Positions 16,985 to 26,614 of a DNA stretch of 64,000 nt are shown piece by piece (the first letter of the stretch is position 1; each line of letters starts with the position of its first letter). The stretch covers positions 744,001 to 808,000 of the forward strand of contig JAEEVF010000001.1 in the NCBI GenBank assembly GCA_016290775.1, read 5' to 3'. The position numbers and the translations under genes were made by a program. The notes below the pieces were generated by a model. The model was not told where the DNA came from, ran no database searches, and was given only the letters and a program-made list of their open reading frames with translations. This stretch comes from Acetatifactor sp. (GTDB lineage Bacteria > Bacillota > Clostridia > Lachnospirales > Lachnospiraceae).

Positions 16985-18166
16985 CTAATCCTGATAATAG
17001 TCTCTGACGGCTACGGGCTCGCCGTTTAGGTAAAACACGCGCGGGATTCTCTTACCAAGGTCGCAGACAAGCTCGTAATTGAATCTTCCTGATAGCTCTC
17101 CCACCAGCTCCGCCGTAAGTCCGTCGCCGATCAGCGTAACCTCATCGCCGTTCTGGCATTCAGGGATCTCCGTAACGTCGACCATAAATTGGTCCATGCA
17201 GACACGCCCCAGGATTTTTGCCTGCTTTCCGTGAATCAGCACAAACCCTTTTGAGGAAAGGCTTCTCGGATACCCGTCGCCATATCCCACCGGTATTGTT
17301 GCCACCCGCATCGGATGATCCGCCGTAAAGGTTCCGCCGTAGCTGATGCTCTGGCCTGGCATGACGTCCTTCACATACACCACGTGACTATGGAGACTTA
17401 GCACGGGCTTTAGCGGTACCACGTCCTTTCTGACCTCGTCGGAAGGATATAATCCATAAAGTGTAATTCCCGCGCGCACCAGATCCATGTTTGCTTCAGG
17501 CAGTTCCAAAATACCTGCGCTGTTGGAGCAATGCTTTAAGGGAATCCGGATGCCAAGCTCCTTCTCTGCATAATCCACGAAATCAACAAAGCAACGATAT
17601 TGCATCTTCGCATTGGTCTTGTCTATTTCATCAGCTCTTGCAAAGTGTGTAAAGATCCCTTCCAGCTCTATGTGCGGATAAGTGATCAGCTTTTGAAGAA
17701 AGGCAAGTCCTTTTTCATCCGGCGAAATGCCGATGCGTCCCATGCCAGTGTCGACCTTGACGTGCACCTTGATCTTTTCGCCAGTCTTCTTCGCTGCTTC
17801 TTCAAGCTGCTCCAGCGTGTCCTCACGAAATACCGCGGGACGAACGTCATTCTCAGCGAGCTTTGGATAACAGTAAGGGAAGCTGTAGGACAGAATCAGG
17901 ATCGGCTTCTTCAGACCCGCCATACGAAGCAGATGCGCTTCCTCAAAGGTTGCGGTCGCATAGCCCCAGACAAAATCCAGCGGCTCCAGGACACTTGCGA
18001 TCTGCGGTGCGCCGTGGCCATAGCCATCCGTCTTCACGACCGCCAACATCTTCGTCGACTCCGCGAGATTTTGCTTCATGTTCTTCATGTTTTCCACTGC
18101 AGCATCCAGGTCAATGTCCACCCGAACGCGCTGATATGAATCTACGGATTCCTGTATTGATAACAT
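16985..18166 (-). CDS. alr: alanine racemase
   Basis: This PLP enzyme converts L- to D-alanine for peptidoglycan. The 393-residue, fold-III protein shows the PLP lysine in MLAVVKTDGYGHGA (about residue 43), VDTGMGRIGI, THFARADEIDKT, ITLYGLYPS, the catalytic tyrosine in SISYGGTFTADHP and GYGDGYPR. ATG 18166 was chosen (MLSIQESVD) because GGAGG lies five bases upstream; a TTG four codons earlier overlaps that site. It is the last gene of rex-nnr-alr; the nnr-alr pairing is common in Firmicutes. Confidence 0.96.
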   Translation of the reverse strand: MLSIQESVDSYQRVRVDIDLDAAVENMKNMKQNLAESTKMLAVVKTDGYGHGAPQIASVLEPLDFVWGYATATFEEAHLLRMAGLKKPILILSYSFPYCYPKLAENDVRPAVFREDTLEQLEEAAKKTGEKIKVHVKVDTGMGRIGISPDEKGLAFLQKLITYPHIELEGIFTHFARADEIDKTNAKMQYRCFVDFVDYAEKELGIRIPLKHCSNSAGILELPEANMDLVRAGITLYGLYPSDEVRKDVVPLKPVLSLHSHVVYVKDVMPGQSISYGGTFTADHPMRVATIPVGYGDGYPRSLSSKGFVLIHGKQAKILGRVCMDQFMVDVTEIPECQNGDEVTLIGDGLTAELVGELSGRFNYELVCDLGKRIPRVFYLNGEPVAVRDYYQD

Positions 18167-18205
18167 AATATCCTCCAACGGATCTTGGATTTTATTCCAT
18201 CACCA

Positions 18206-19717
18206 TCATAATATCAGATCGCCGGCCATGACGCCATGTTCTCCAAGCTTCCCTGCCGCCTCGTCCCCCAACAGGCCATGGACTCTTACGGCCTTGCAGG
18301 TTTCGAGGAAAGGATTCGCTTTTCCCTGCGCCAAAAACGAAGTGATGATCCCTGCAAGCACGTCTCCGCTTCCTGCAGTTCCCATGCCGCTGTTCCCGGA
18401 AAGATTCAGATAAGAGGCTTCCCCTTTCGCCACCACAAAGGTCCTAGCGTCCTTGGCGACAACGATCACGCCAAGTTCTTCAGTGATCCTTTTTGCGGCC
18501 TTTTCCAGGTTCTTCTTGAATTCTTCCACGGGAAGCTCTTTCTCTTTGGCATAAAGCGCATCATATAATCGGCGAAGCTCCATGGGATGCGGTGTCAGAA
18601 CGATTGTCCTTCCACTCTTTGCCTGACCTTTTAACTTTTCAACAAGGCCTGCCTCGGCTGCGATCATGTTTAGTCCGTCCGCATCGATCACAAAAGGCTT
18701 TTCATATAATTCACGCATGGAGAGCAATGTTTCCAAAGCATCCTTTGCTTCCACTGATCTTCCAAGGCCTGGGCCAATGCAGATCACGTCACTCCACGCA
18801 ATGCTCTTCCATAATTCTTCCTTGTCATCAAGCATGCCTAGTAATGCTTCCGGCAGGCTTTCCTGAAGGATCACTCGGTTTTCTTCCTGCGAAAGGACTT
18901 TTACCATGCCTGCGCCAAGGCGATAACATGCTCTCGCGCACAGGATCGCGGCCCCCGCCATGTTCTTGCTTCCGGCAATGACTAAGGCCTTCCCGAAGGT
19001 CCCTTTGTTTCCGTCCGCCTTGCGCTTTGGAAGCAGTTCTTCCATGGATTCATCCATGGTAAAACAAGTCGGCGCTTCCCCGAAAAACGACTGCTCTCCG
19101 ATCCCTATGGGAGCGAGCCTTACTTCTCCGGCGCTACTGCATCCCGGATATAAGCACAGACCTCTTTTGACGAAGCCATATGTGACCGTCAAGTCAGCCT
19201 TGAATGAAATGCCAAGCTCTGAGCCGTCATCTGAATGAATGCCGCTCGGCACGTCCATCGCGACCTTAAAGCCCTTCATTGCATTGACCATTTCGATCGC
19301 TTTGGCATATTCACCTTCTATTCTTCTGGAAAGTCCCACGCCAAAAAGTGCGTCGATCACAAAATGATATATCTTCGAAGTATCACCCGGAACAAACTTC
19401 ACGGGATAAGCCTGAAGTATCTTTCTTTGCTCTTTCCACTGCTCTGAGGCTTTTGCCTCGTCGCCGACAAGCTTTAAGTCGACTTCCATTCCCGCATCGA
19501 TAAGCATCCTTGCAAGGGCAAGTCCGTCACCGCCATTATTGCCATGTCCTGCCAGCACAAACGCATTTTCGCCCTTGACAACTAAGCCCTTTTCCCAAAG
19601 CACAAGAAAGGTCTCATATGCGGCGCGCTCCATCAGGACCATGCCCGGGATACCGATCCTTTGAATCATGTTCCCGTCATATTTTCTCATTTCCTCAGCG
19701 GTCACAAGATAACGCAT
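18206..19717 (-). CDS. nnr: bifunctional NAD(P)H-hydrate epimerase / ADP-dependent dehydratase
   Basis: This repairs NAD(P)HX, the hydrated damaged cofactor. The 503-residue fusion has an N-terminal YjeF epimerase domain (NnrE; GHGNNGGDGLALARMLIDAG about residues 57-76, then VIDALFGVGLSR, AMDVPSGIHSDDG). The C-terminal ribokinase-like dehydratase domain (NnrD) shows NKGTFGKALVIAGSKNMAG, GPGLGRS, DADGLNMIAAE, LTPHPMELRRL and the terminal GTAGSGDVLAGII. Its ATG abuts the rex stop codon, so expression should follow Rex. Pairing a cofactor-repair enzyme with the NADH sensor is functionally sensible. Confidence 0.95.
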   Translation of the reverse strand: MRYLVTAEEMRKYDGNMIQRIGIPGMVLMERAAYETFLVLWEKGLVVKGENAFVLAGHGNNGGDGLALARMLIDAGMEVDLKLVGDEAKASEQWKEQRKILQAYPVKFVPGDTSKIYHFVIDALFGVGLSRRIEGEYAKAIEMVNAMKGFKVAMDVPSGIHSDDGSELGISFKADLTVTYGFVKRGLCLYPGCSSAGEVRLAPIGIGEQSFFGEAPTCFTMDESMEELLPKRKADGNKGTFGKALVIAGSKNMAGAAILCARACYRLGAGMVKVLSQEENRVILQESLPEALLGMLDDKEELWKSIAWSDVICIGPGLGRSVEAKDALETLLSMRELYEKPFVIDADGLNMIAAEAGLVEKLKGQAKSGRTIVLTPHPMELRRLYDALYAKEKELPVEEFKKNLEKAAKRITEELGVIVVAKDARTFVVAKGEASYLNLSGNSGMGTAGSGDVLAGIITSFLAQGKANPFLETCKAVRVHGLLGDEAAGKLGEHGVMAGDLIL

Positions 19718-20389
19718 TTACTCTTCCTGCTCCTTGCGATAACGAGTCAGATTATAGGACAGCTTCATCAAACTGTCCGAAAGATGCACGTTTTCCACCT
19801 GAATTCCCTTAGGGAGATTCAGATCACAGTGTGCGAAATTCCAGAACGCCTTGATACCGTTCTGCGCAAGCTTTTCCGCGATGCCTACCGCACTGGTCTT
19901 TGGCAGCGTCAAAACGGCAATGTCAATGTCATTCTCGCGGACGAACTTCTCCATCTCTTCCATGGGCATGACCTTGACGCCACGCACTTCGGTTCCGATC
20001 ACTTTCGGGTTTTGATCAAACATTCCCTTAAGGAGGAATCCGCGGCGTTCAAAATTCAAATAGTTTCCAAGGGCGCGGCCAAGATTTCCGGATCCGACGA
20101 TAATGAAATTATGCGTCTGGTCCAAGCCAAGGATCTTACCGATCTCGCGGTAAAGATATTCGACGTTATATCCATACCCTTGTTGTCCAAAACCGCCGAA
20201 ATTATTGAAATCCTGGCGGATCTGAGACGCAGTGACCTTCATGAGCTCTGAAAGATCCTGAGAAGAAATCCTCTCAACACCCGCGTCACGAAGCTCGCCC
20301 AAATATCGAAAATATCTTGGCAGGCGACTGATCACCGCCTGGGAAATTCCTTTTTCATTCTCCGTCAAGGCCGTTTCCTCCGTTTCCAT
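19718..20389 (-). CDS. rex: redox-sensing transcriptional repressor Rex
   Basis: Rex is a homodimeric repressor that leaves DNA when the NADH/NAD+ ratio rises, thereby switching on fermentative NADH-oxidising pathways. The 223-residue protein has an N-terminal winged helix (about residues 18-85: AVISRLPRYFRYLGEL, SSQDLSELMKVTASQIRQD, NNFGGFGQQGYGYNVEYL). The NAD-binding Rossmann domain follows (NFIIVGSGNLGRALGNYL), and a C-terminal swapped helix comes last. It heads rex-nnr-alr. Its own promoter overlaps a Rex-like palindrome, consistent with autoregulation. Confidence 0.97.
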   Translation of the reverse strand: METEETALTENEKGISQAVISRLPRYFRYLGELRDAGVERISSQDLSELMKVTASQIRQDFNNFGGFGQQGYGYNVEYLYREIGKILGLDQTHNFIIVGSGNLGRALGNYLNFERRGFLLKGMFDQNPKVIGTEVRGVKVMPMEEMEKFVRENDIDIAVLTLPKTSAVGIAEKLAQNGIKAFWNFAHCDLNLPKGIQVENVHLSDSLMKLSYNLTRYRKEQEE

Positions 20390-20417
20390 CTATGTATTTT
20401 ATATATTTCCAAAGAAA

Positions 20418-20446
20418 ACTATATCACTTTGTTAAAAACGTGTCAA
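20418..20446 (-). promoter_or_regulatory. sigma-A promoter of rex-nnr-alr
   Basis: On the minus strand this is a perfect TTGACA (20441-20446), a 17-bp spacer and TATAGT (20418-20423). It is back-to-back with the ABC-F promoter, 16 bp between the -35 boxes. Confidence 0.8.
20429..20446. promoter_or_regulatory. candidate Rex operator (autoregulatory)
   Basis: The 18-mer TTGTTAAAAACGTGTCAA has one perfect TTGTTAA half-site and a degenerate second half (11 of 14 consensus positions). It covers the rex -35 box and the adjoining spacer. A bound dimer would block polymerase. Confidence 0.5.
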
Positions 20447-20462
20447 TATTGGAAAAGCTTTC

Positions 20463-20491
20463 TTGACAGAAAAGGAGTTAACCACTAGAAT
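20463..20491 (+). promoter_or_regulatory. sigma-A promoter of the ABC-F gene
   Basis: TTGACA (20463-20468), a 17-bp spacer and TAGAAT (20486-20491) lie 46 bp before the start codon. No strong ribosome site lies close to the ATG; the AAGGTG at 20514-20519 is about 18 bases away. Confidence 0.75.
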
Positions 20492-20537
20492 ATTGCTTGT
20501 CATAAGCAAGCAAAAGGTGTTTTAGAGTATTTCAGTC

Positions 20538-22460
20538 ATGATCTTGTCCTGCGCAAACATAAGCAAAGAATTTGTAGAAAAAAAAGTGCTGAAAGACGTC
20601 AGCTTTCATATTGAGGATCACGAAAAGGCGGCCATCGTCGGGATCAACGGTGCCGGCAAAACGACGCTTCTTCGCATCATCGTGGGTGAAATGAAGCCCG
20701 ATGAAGGTCTTGTAACCCTTGCTAAGGACAAGACCTTTGGTTATCTTGCGCAAAATAATGTTGTAACCTCCGAGAATACCATCTATGAAGAGCTTCTCTC
20801 CGTCAAAAAAGACCTTCTTGCCATCGAAGCAAACATGCGAAAGTGCGAAGTCGACATGAAGCATGCCACGGAAAGTGAACTGGAAGCTCTTATGAAGCGC
20901 TATTCGGACCTCACTCATGCCTTTGAGATCGGGGACGGTTACACCTACCGAAGCGAATTGATCGGCGTTCTGAAAGGCCTCGGCTTTTTGGAGGAAGAAT
21001 TCACCAAATCGGTTGATACCCTTTCCGGGGGCGAAAAGACTAGGGTTGCGCTCGGTAAGCTTCTTTTACAAAAGCCAGACCTGATCCTTTTGGACGAGCC
21101 TACGAACCATTTGGACGTAAGCTCCATCTCCTGGCTTGAAACCTATCTGATGAACTATAAAGGTGCCGTTCTGATTGTATCTCACGACCGGTATTTCCTC
21201 GACCGCATCGCGACAAAGATCATTGAGATCGACCAGACAAAAGCGACGACCTTTCTCGGAAATTATTCCGACTATGCCGTAAAAAAACAGCAACTTCGCG
21301 TTGCTGCGATGAATGCTTATCTCAATCAGCAGCGTGAGATCCAGCATCAGGAAGCGGTGATTGAAAAACTCCGCTCCTTCAACCGCGAGAAATCCATCAA
21401 GCGTGCGGAAAGCCGTGAGAAAATGCTTGAGAAGATCGAGCGCATAGAAAAGCCCACGGAAGTCAATACGGACATGAAGTTACGCCTTACCCCGCGTCGT
21501 GAAAGCGGGAAGGATGTCCTCAAGGTGGAAAACCTTGGAAAATCCTTTGGCAACAAGCTTCTCTTCCAAAACGTATCCTTTGAGATCAAGCGCGGCGAAC
21601 ACGTTGCGATCCTTGGAGACAATGGTACCGGCAAGACGACGCTACTGAAGATCCTAAACGAAGTGCTCCCTCCTGACGAAGGTGACTTCGTACTTGGTAC
21701 CAATGTTGAGATCGGTTACTATGATCAGGAGCATCACGTGCTGCATCCCGAAAAATCCTTATTTGAAGAGATCTCTGACGAGCATCCGTACCTTACAAAT
21801 ACCGAGATCAGAAATCTCCTGGCTGCCTTTCTCTTTACGGGGGACGACGTATTCAAGCTGATCCGCGACTTAAGCGGCGGCGAAAGAGGCCGTGTTTCCT
21901 TGGCAAAACTCATGCTTGGGAACGCTAATTTCCTGATCTTGGATGAGCCCACCAATCATTTGGACATCGCTTCGAAGGAAATCCTCGAGGATGCCCTAAA
22001 CAGCTATGAAGGAACCATCCTTTACGTAAGCCATGACCGTTATTTCATCAACAAAACGGCGCATCGCATCCTGGAGCTTACGGGAAATCATTTTGTCAAT
22101 TACGTTGGAAATTATGACTATTATCTCGAAAAGAAAACGCAGCAATCTGCATCCTCTTCTCAGGAACAAGGCTCCGGCAAAGCTCAGGAAAGTGCCGGAA
22201 AGGCTCTGACCGCAAGTGCTCAGGACTGGAAGGCAAAGAAGGAAGAAGCCGCAAGGATCCGAAAAAAGGAAAACGACCTGAAGAAATGTGAGGAACGTAT
22301 TGCCAAGCTGGAAGAACGCATTGCCGCGATCGATGAGGAAATGAGCGATCCCGAAGTTGCAACGAAATCTCTCAGACTACAGGAACTCACAAAGGAGCAA
22401 GACGAATTAAGACAAGAATTGGAAAAGAAATATGAAGAATGGGAAACGCTGGCCGAGTGA
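20538..22460 (+). CDS. ABC-F family ATPase (ribosome-associated type)
   Basis: The 640-residue protein has two ATP-binding cassettes and no membrane segment, the layout of ABC-F proteins that act on the ribosomal E site. Cassette 1 has Walker A GINGAGKTTLL (about residue 36), signature LSGGEKTRVALG and LILLDEPTNHLD. Cassette 2 has GDNGTGKTTLL, LSGGERGRVSLA and LILDEPTNHLD. The inter-domain arm (about residues 240-310) is charged and helical, and a C-terminal coiled coil covers about residues 570-640. The subfamily (housekeeping Uup/YfmR-like or antibiotic-protection type) cannot be settled by eye. It is a single-gene plus-strand unit between divergent minus-strand operons. Confidence 0.9.
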   Translation: MILSCANISKEFVEKKVLKDVSFHIEDHEKAAIVGINGAGKTTLLRIIVGEMKPDEGLVTLAKDKTFGYLAQNNVVTSENTIYEELLSVKKDLLAIEANMRKCEVDMKHATESELEALMKRYSDLTHAFEIGDGYTYRSELIGVLKGLGFLEEEFTKSVDTLSGGEKTRVALGKLLLQKPDLILLDEPTNHLDVSSISWLETYLMNYKGAVLIVSHDRYFLDRIATKIIEIDQTKATTFLGNYSDYAVKKQQLRVAAMNAYLNQQREIQHQEAVIEKLRSFNREKSIKRAESREKMLEKIERIEKPTEVNTDMKLRLTPRRESGKDVLKVENLGKSFGNKLLFQNVSFEIKRGEHVAILGDNGTGKTTLLKILNEVLPPDEGDFVLGTNVEIGYYDQEHHVLHPEKSLFEEISDEHPYLTNTEIRNLLAAFLFTGDDVFKLIRDLSGGERGRVSLAKLMLGNANFLILDEPTNHLDIASKEILEDALNSYEGTILYVSHDRYFINKTAHRILELTGNHFVNYVGNYDYYLEKKTQQSASSSQEQGSGKAQESAGKALTASAQDWKAKKEEAARIRKKENDLKKCEERIAKLEERIAAIDEEMSDPEVATKSLRLQELTKEQDELRQELEKKYEEWETLAE

Positions 22461-22483
22461 TGATCAGGCCAGCGTTCTTTTTT
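22445..22483 (+). terminator. intrinsic terminator overlapping the ABC-F stop codon
   Basis: AACGCTGGCC (22445-22454) pairs with GGCCAGCGTT (22467-22476), followed by CTTTTTT. The 5' arm encodes the last residues and the TGA lies in the loop. Confidence 0.9.
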
Positions 22484-22504
22484 ACCAACTTATTTGATCG
22501 TTTT

Positions 22505-23617
22505 TTACTTCTTCTCTTCCGGCTTGTTATTGCCAAAATATACCGGTGTCTCTTCTGCTGCGTTTTCTTTTGCTTCCTCTTCCGCAGCCTTCGGCTTTCC
22601 AAATTTTCTGGTTTTCTTCTCGGCCTTTCCGCCGTTTTCGTTTTTGTCCTTTTTGTTCTTGCGAAGGATCTTGATCAGGACAACAATCAGCGTGATCACG
22701 ATCGCCCAAACAACGATGAACGGAAGCTTGATCACAAACCAGATACCAAAGTTCAGGAAACCATTGCCAACGCTCACAAGGCTTTCCATGAAGCCCCTGG
22801 TCATACGCTGCCAGTTGGATTCTTTCTCTTCAACAACGGGCGTATATACCTCAACCTCATTGATCGTCAGGCGAACCGTGCTGTAATCCACAAGGTCGTC
22901 ATAGGTACGTAGCGTGGATTCCATGCTCTCGATCTGATAACGAACGGTGGAAAGTCTGTTTTCCAGAGTAATGATGTCCTCAAGGTTCGTCGCACGCTCA
23001 AGGAGCTCCAAAAGTCTTTGCTGCTCCACCTGCAGGGACTCCTTGTGGCTCTTCACGTCCACATATTGGAGCGTTACGTCCTCTACGTTCTCAGAACGGC
23101 TCGTCACGTTGGCAAGCTCCGAAACGGAATTCACAAACTCATCCAGCTTGTTCTGAGGAATGCGGACCGTCAGGTTTGCATGTCTTACGTAGGAATTCCT
23201 GCTATAGCTGCTACCGTTATAGCTTTCCATGTTCTGAACATAACCGCCAAGCTCTTTGACACGTGCCTCAAGATTTGCCATCAGCGTGTTATATTCCTGC
23301 GTCTCCACGTTCATGCTCACGTTCTTGATGAGCTTTCTCTTAGTTGCCTGGGCAGTCGTAGAGCTATGTTCCGGATCGATCTGCGTCGAGCCTCCACTGG
23401 AATTGCCCCCGTTTTCGCTCCAGAGCTCTTCGTCCCCATAGGCATCTCCGCCCTTTGCCATGTTGCTATAGCTCGCCACGGACTCAGCATAACCGCGTTC
23501 ATAATTGGCATCCGCTGATTTGTTATAGCCCTCCGCGCCGCATGCCGCGAGCATGCTGACTGCACACAAGCAGGCAAGTGTCTTTGCCAAACCCTTCCAT
23601 AAATTTCCCTTTTTCAT
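22505..23617 (-). CDS. DUF4349-type lipoprotein with C-terminal membrane helix
   Basis: The 370-residue predicted lipoprotein starts MKKGNLWKG and has a signal peptide ending in the lipobox LAACG (Cys about residue 26). After a Gly/Ser-rich linker comes a domain of the DUF4349 kind (KLIKNVSMNVETQEYNTL, RHANLTVRIPQNKLDEFV, EDVTLQYVDVKSHKES) with a coiled coil. A transmembrane helix follows (about 300-330, IVVWAIVITLIVVLIKIL) and then a Lys/Glu-rich cytoplasmic tail. The start was set at 23617, because GAGGAGGAG precedes that ATG, rather than an in-frame codon 12 codons upstream. The role of the family is not established; it is typically a cell-envelope protein of Firmicutes. Confidence 0.82.
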   Translation of the reverse strand: MKKGNLWKGLAKTLACLCAVSMLAACGAEGYNKSADANYERGYAESVASYSNMAKGGDAYGDEELWSENGGNSSGGSTQIDPEHSSTTAQATKRKLIKNVSMNVETQEYNTLMANLEARVKELGGYVQNMESYNGSSYSRNSYVRHANLTVRIPQNKLDEFVNSVSELANVTSRSENVEDVTLQYVDVKSHKESLQVEQQRLLELLERATNLEDIITLENRLSTVRYQIESMESTLRTYDDLVDYSTVRLTINEVEVYTPVVEEKESNWQRMTRGFMESLVSVGNGFLNFGIWFVIKLPFIVVWAIVITLIVVLIKILRKNKKDKNENGGKAEKKTRKFGKPKAAEEEAKENAAEETPVYFGNNKPEEKK

Positions 23618-23698
23618 AATCTCCTCCTCGGCTTGCGCCTTATGCATTCTCATGTTTCAGGAAGGCCATCGCCTTCTATCCATATAAGACGCACGTTT

Positions 23699-26614
23699 TC
23701 AGAAAAGGTTCTTGATCTCCCCAAACATTTTTTCATTTTCTTTGATCTTGCCCGTGTTTCCTACAACGCAGAAGCAATCATCTTCCATGAATGCCTCGAT
23801 ATATTTTGCAAGACTTCTGATCTTTTCGGGCGTGGTCGCAAGAAGTTCGTCGCGCTCTCTCTGAAGGTCTTCTTCCGTCGTACCATCCAAGTAACAATCC
23901 TTTGAAAAACCTGCAAGGGCAGAAGGCGTCATAGGTGTGTCCAAATCACCGATCGCGCCGATGACATACTTTGTCATGGTCCTTTCGTCCGCCTCAAAAT
24001 TCCGGACGAAATCTGCCGCGCCTTCAAACACTTCCACGGTGTTGGAAAGCTGAGGATCGCGATAAGAAGTGAAAAAGCTCTCTCCGGTGCTGCCAAAGTT
24101 TGCCACGCATCCATAAGCCCCGCCGCGGACACGCACATTCATCCAAAGATACTCATAACCCATCATGACCTTGAGGGCACGAAGGCTTCCGTCATATTTC
24201 AGGCCTTTTTTCGCATAATTCCCGGCGCGGCACACATACTGTACCTGGCTCGGTACCATAAAGCCTTCGTTTTTCTTCGAAAGTTTCGGAACGAATTTCC
24301 CTTTAGGCACGTCCTCCGTAAATAAGCTCTCTTTGAACTTTCGGATTTCTTCGAAAAGTGCCGAAAGCTGTGCCCTGTCAGCCGCAAAGTCTACGCGCAA
24401 GTTTTCCGGACGGAATATCATCTTTGCAAGCATGCTGAGCTTATCGGTAAATTCCTTCTTTTTCTCCTCAAAATGCTCTTCGATCTCAGAAGCAAGGCGA
24501 TACAGCGGTAATCTGTTCAAAATCTCGTTGTATGCCGCGCACTTGTTTTCATAGGCAAGTGCATGGGCCGTGGCCAATAAAGTTCCGTCAGCGATCATTG
24601 CTTGCTTCGTGTTCGTACAATATTCCCGAAGGATCTCGAGAAGTCGCTTTTCGTCGCCATATTGGCTCGTCGTTGCCACTTCCTTCAGGATTTCCATGAC
24701 CTTGCTCATGTTCTTATACAGAAACTTCGCATTGAGCAACATATAAAGCTTGCACTGATCGATCTCATGCTCCATTCTGACAATGCTCGTGTCATCTCCC
24801 ACGCCGCCCGCGTAAAGATCGATCTCCTTCACAAGTTCGCCATAGCTGAAATGCTCCGTGCTCAGTTCAAACAGTACGTTTCTAAGCAGTCCCAAATAAG
24901 GAAAATACTCCTCAGGGATATCATCCAGCTTAAAGGACAGATTGAGATATGCCACGCCATTGGTGAAAATGTCATGGAATACCACTTCCGTGCCGTCCAC
25001 GTCCATGGGCTCATTATGCAGCTTTGGTGCTTCCTTCTTTAGGTCCTCGCGGCGAAGCACGGGGATCGTGTCCAGCTCTTCTTGCGTGTCCTCGCGGTCC
25101 TGATAAGCCTCAAGTGCTTCCTTGTCAGCTTTGATCCTTTCAATGTCGGCCTCTGTCATGCCCTGACGGATCTTCGCAAGCTTTTCCTCCAAAGCCTTTT
25201 CGCGTTCTTGTAAAAGCCCTGCCTTAGGTTTCAGCACCAGAACGGCCCTGTGCGGATTGTTCAGTAAGCACTCTTCGATCAGCTTCTCATAAAAGTCCGT
25301 ATCCACCATCTTTCGAAGGAATGCAAGGGTCTCATTCGCAAAAATGTGGATAAAAGGTTTTTCATCATCGTAGAGCCAGCTGTCAAGCGCCTGAAGGCCA
25401 TACATCAGTCCCTTCGGATAGCGACCGAAATCTGCTTCGAGATACTTGAATTCATACTTATTCAGGCATGCAGTCAGAGCCTTCTTGTCCAGGCCTTCGC
25501 TAACGATCTTCTTTAACGTGGACTCAATGATCTCGAGGAATTCTCCTTCCCTTGCTTCGTCCGCATCCTTAGCGACAATGCTAAAGAACGGCTGCTGAAT
25601 GCCATTTTCGTAGATTCCATAGACATCCTTGCCAAGCCCTGCGTCCAAAAGGGCCTGTTTTAACGGCGCACCGCTTTGATCCAATATGATCTTTGAAATC
25701 ATCGCCAATGCAATATATCTGATCGGATCAAGGGAAGTGCCAACGGAGAAATTCAAAGAGAGATATGCTTTTCCCTTCTCATCGTCTCCCTCGTCGATGG
25801 GATATTCCATCTCGCAACGTCTTTGCTCCGTAAATGCCGACTGCATGTTAATCTTGGAATCCACTTCCAGCGCGTCGAACTTGGAGAGATACTCCTTGTC
25901 AATGAACCCCAGCTTTTCAGCCATGTTCATGTCGCCGTAAAGGTAGATGTAGCTGTTGGAGGGATGATAGAACTTCCCGTGAAATGCCAGGAAATCCTCA
26001 TAGGTCAGGTCCGGAATGTGCTCCGGCTGACCGCCGGATTCCACGGCATATTGCGTGTCAGGATAAAGGCAGGTCGTGATCTGACGATAAAAGATCTGGT
26101 CTGCGTTAGAAAAAGCACCCTTCATCTCGTTATATACGACGCCGTTATAGGTAAGCTTCCCCTCGTCATCAAGCTCATAGTGCCAGCCCTCCTGCAGGAA
26201 GATTGCCCTGTTTTTGTACATGTTCGGATGGAACACTGCGTCCAGATAAACATCCATCAGATTCTGGAAATCCTGATCATTGCAGCTTGCGATGGGATAT
26301 ACGGTCTTGTCTGAATAGGTCACGGCATTGAGGAACGTGTTCAGCGACCCCTTTACCAACTCCACAAACGGGTCTTTTAACGGGAACTTCTCCGAACCGC
26401 AAAGCACGGAATGCTCCGTAATGTGCGCTACGCCCGTGGAATCCATGGGCGGCGTGCGAAATCCAATATAAAAAACCTTGTTTTCATCGTTGTTTTCAAG
26501 AAGCGCAACCTTTGCTCCCGTTTTCGCGTGGCGGAGCACCTTCGCCTTCGTCTTGAAGGATCCGATGGAAAACTCCTGCTCACTGATTGTTTGATAACCC
26601 TTGTATTGTTCCAT
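23699..26614 (-). CDS. M16C metallopeptidase (presequence-protease/HypA-like)
   Basis: The 971-residue zinc peptidase has the inverted motif HITEH (about residues 60-64 from the chosen start, within STGVAHITEHSVLCGSEKFP). Supporting blocks are VKGSLNTFLNAVTYSDKTVYP and VYLDAVFHPNMYKN. The long form with an M16C-associated middle region and two further M16-like domains is that of eukaryotic presequence protease and its clostridial relatives. These degrade short unfolded peptides inside a closed chamber. No signal peptide is seen, so it is cytoplasmic. ATG 26614 (MEQYKGYQTI) has AAAGGA nine bases upstream; earlier in-frame starts lack a ribosome site. Confidence 0.9.
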   Translation of the reverse strand: MEQYKGYQTISEQEFSIGSFKTKAKVLRHAKTGAKVALLENNDENKVFYIGFRTPPMDSTGVAHITEHSVLCGSEKFPLKDPFVELVKGSLNTFLNAVTYSDKTVYPIASCNDQDFQNLMDVYLDAVFHPNMYKNRAIFLQEGWHYELDDEGKLTYNGVVYNEMKGAFSNADQIFYRQITTCLYPDTQYAVESGGQPEHIPDLTYEDFLAFHGKFYHPSNSYIYLYGDMNMAEKLGFIDKEYLSKFDALEVDSKINMQSAFTEQRRCEMEYPIDEGDDEKGKAYLSLNFSVGTSLDPIRYIALAMISKIILDQSGAPLKQALLDAGLGKDVYGIYENGIQQPFFSIVAKDADEAREGEFLEIIESTLKKIVSEGLDKKALTACLNKYEFKYLEADFGRYPKGLMYGLQALDSWLYDDEKPFIHIFANETLAFLRKMVDTDFYEKLIEECLLNNPHRAVLVLKPKAGLLQEREKALEEKLAKIRQGMTEADIERIKADKEALEAYQDREDTQEELDTIPVLRREDLKKEAPKLHNEPMDVDGTEVVFHDIFTNGVAYLNLSFKLDDIPEEYFPYLGLLRNVLFELSTEHFSYGELVKEIDLYAGGVGDDTSIVRMEHEIDQCKLYMLLNAKFLYKNMSKVMEILKEVATTSQYGDEKRLLEILREYCTNTKQAMIADGTLLATAHALAYENKCAAYNEILNRLPLYRLASEIEEHFEEKKKEFTDKLSMLAKMIFRPENLRVDFAADRAQLSALFEEIRKFKESLFTEDVPKGKFVPKLSKKNEGFMVPSQVQYVCRAGNYAKKGLKYDGSLRALKVMMGYEYLWMNVRVRGGAYGCVANFGSTGESFFTSYRDPQLSNTVEVFEGAADFVRNFEADERTMTKYVIGAIGDLDTPMTPSALAGFSKDCYLDGTTEEDLQRERDELLATTPEKIRSLAKYIEAFMEDDCFCVVGNTGKIKENEKMFGEIKNLF

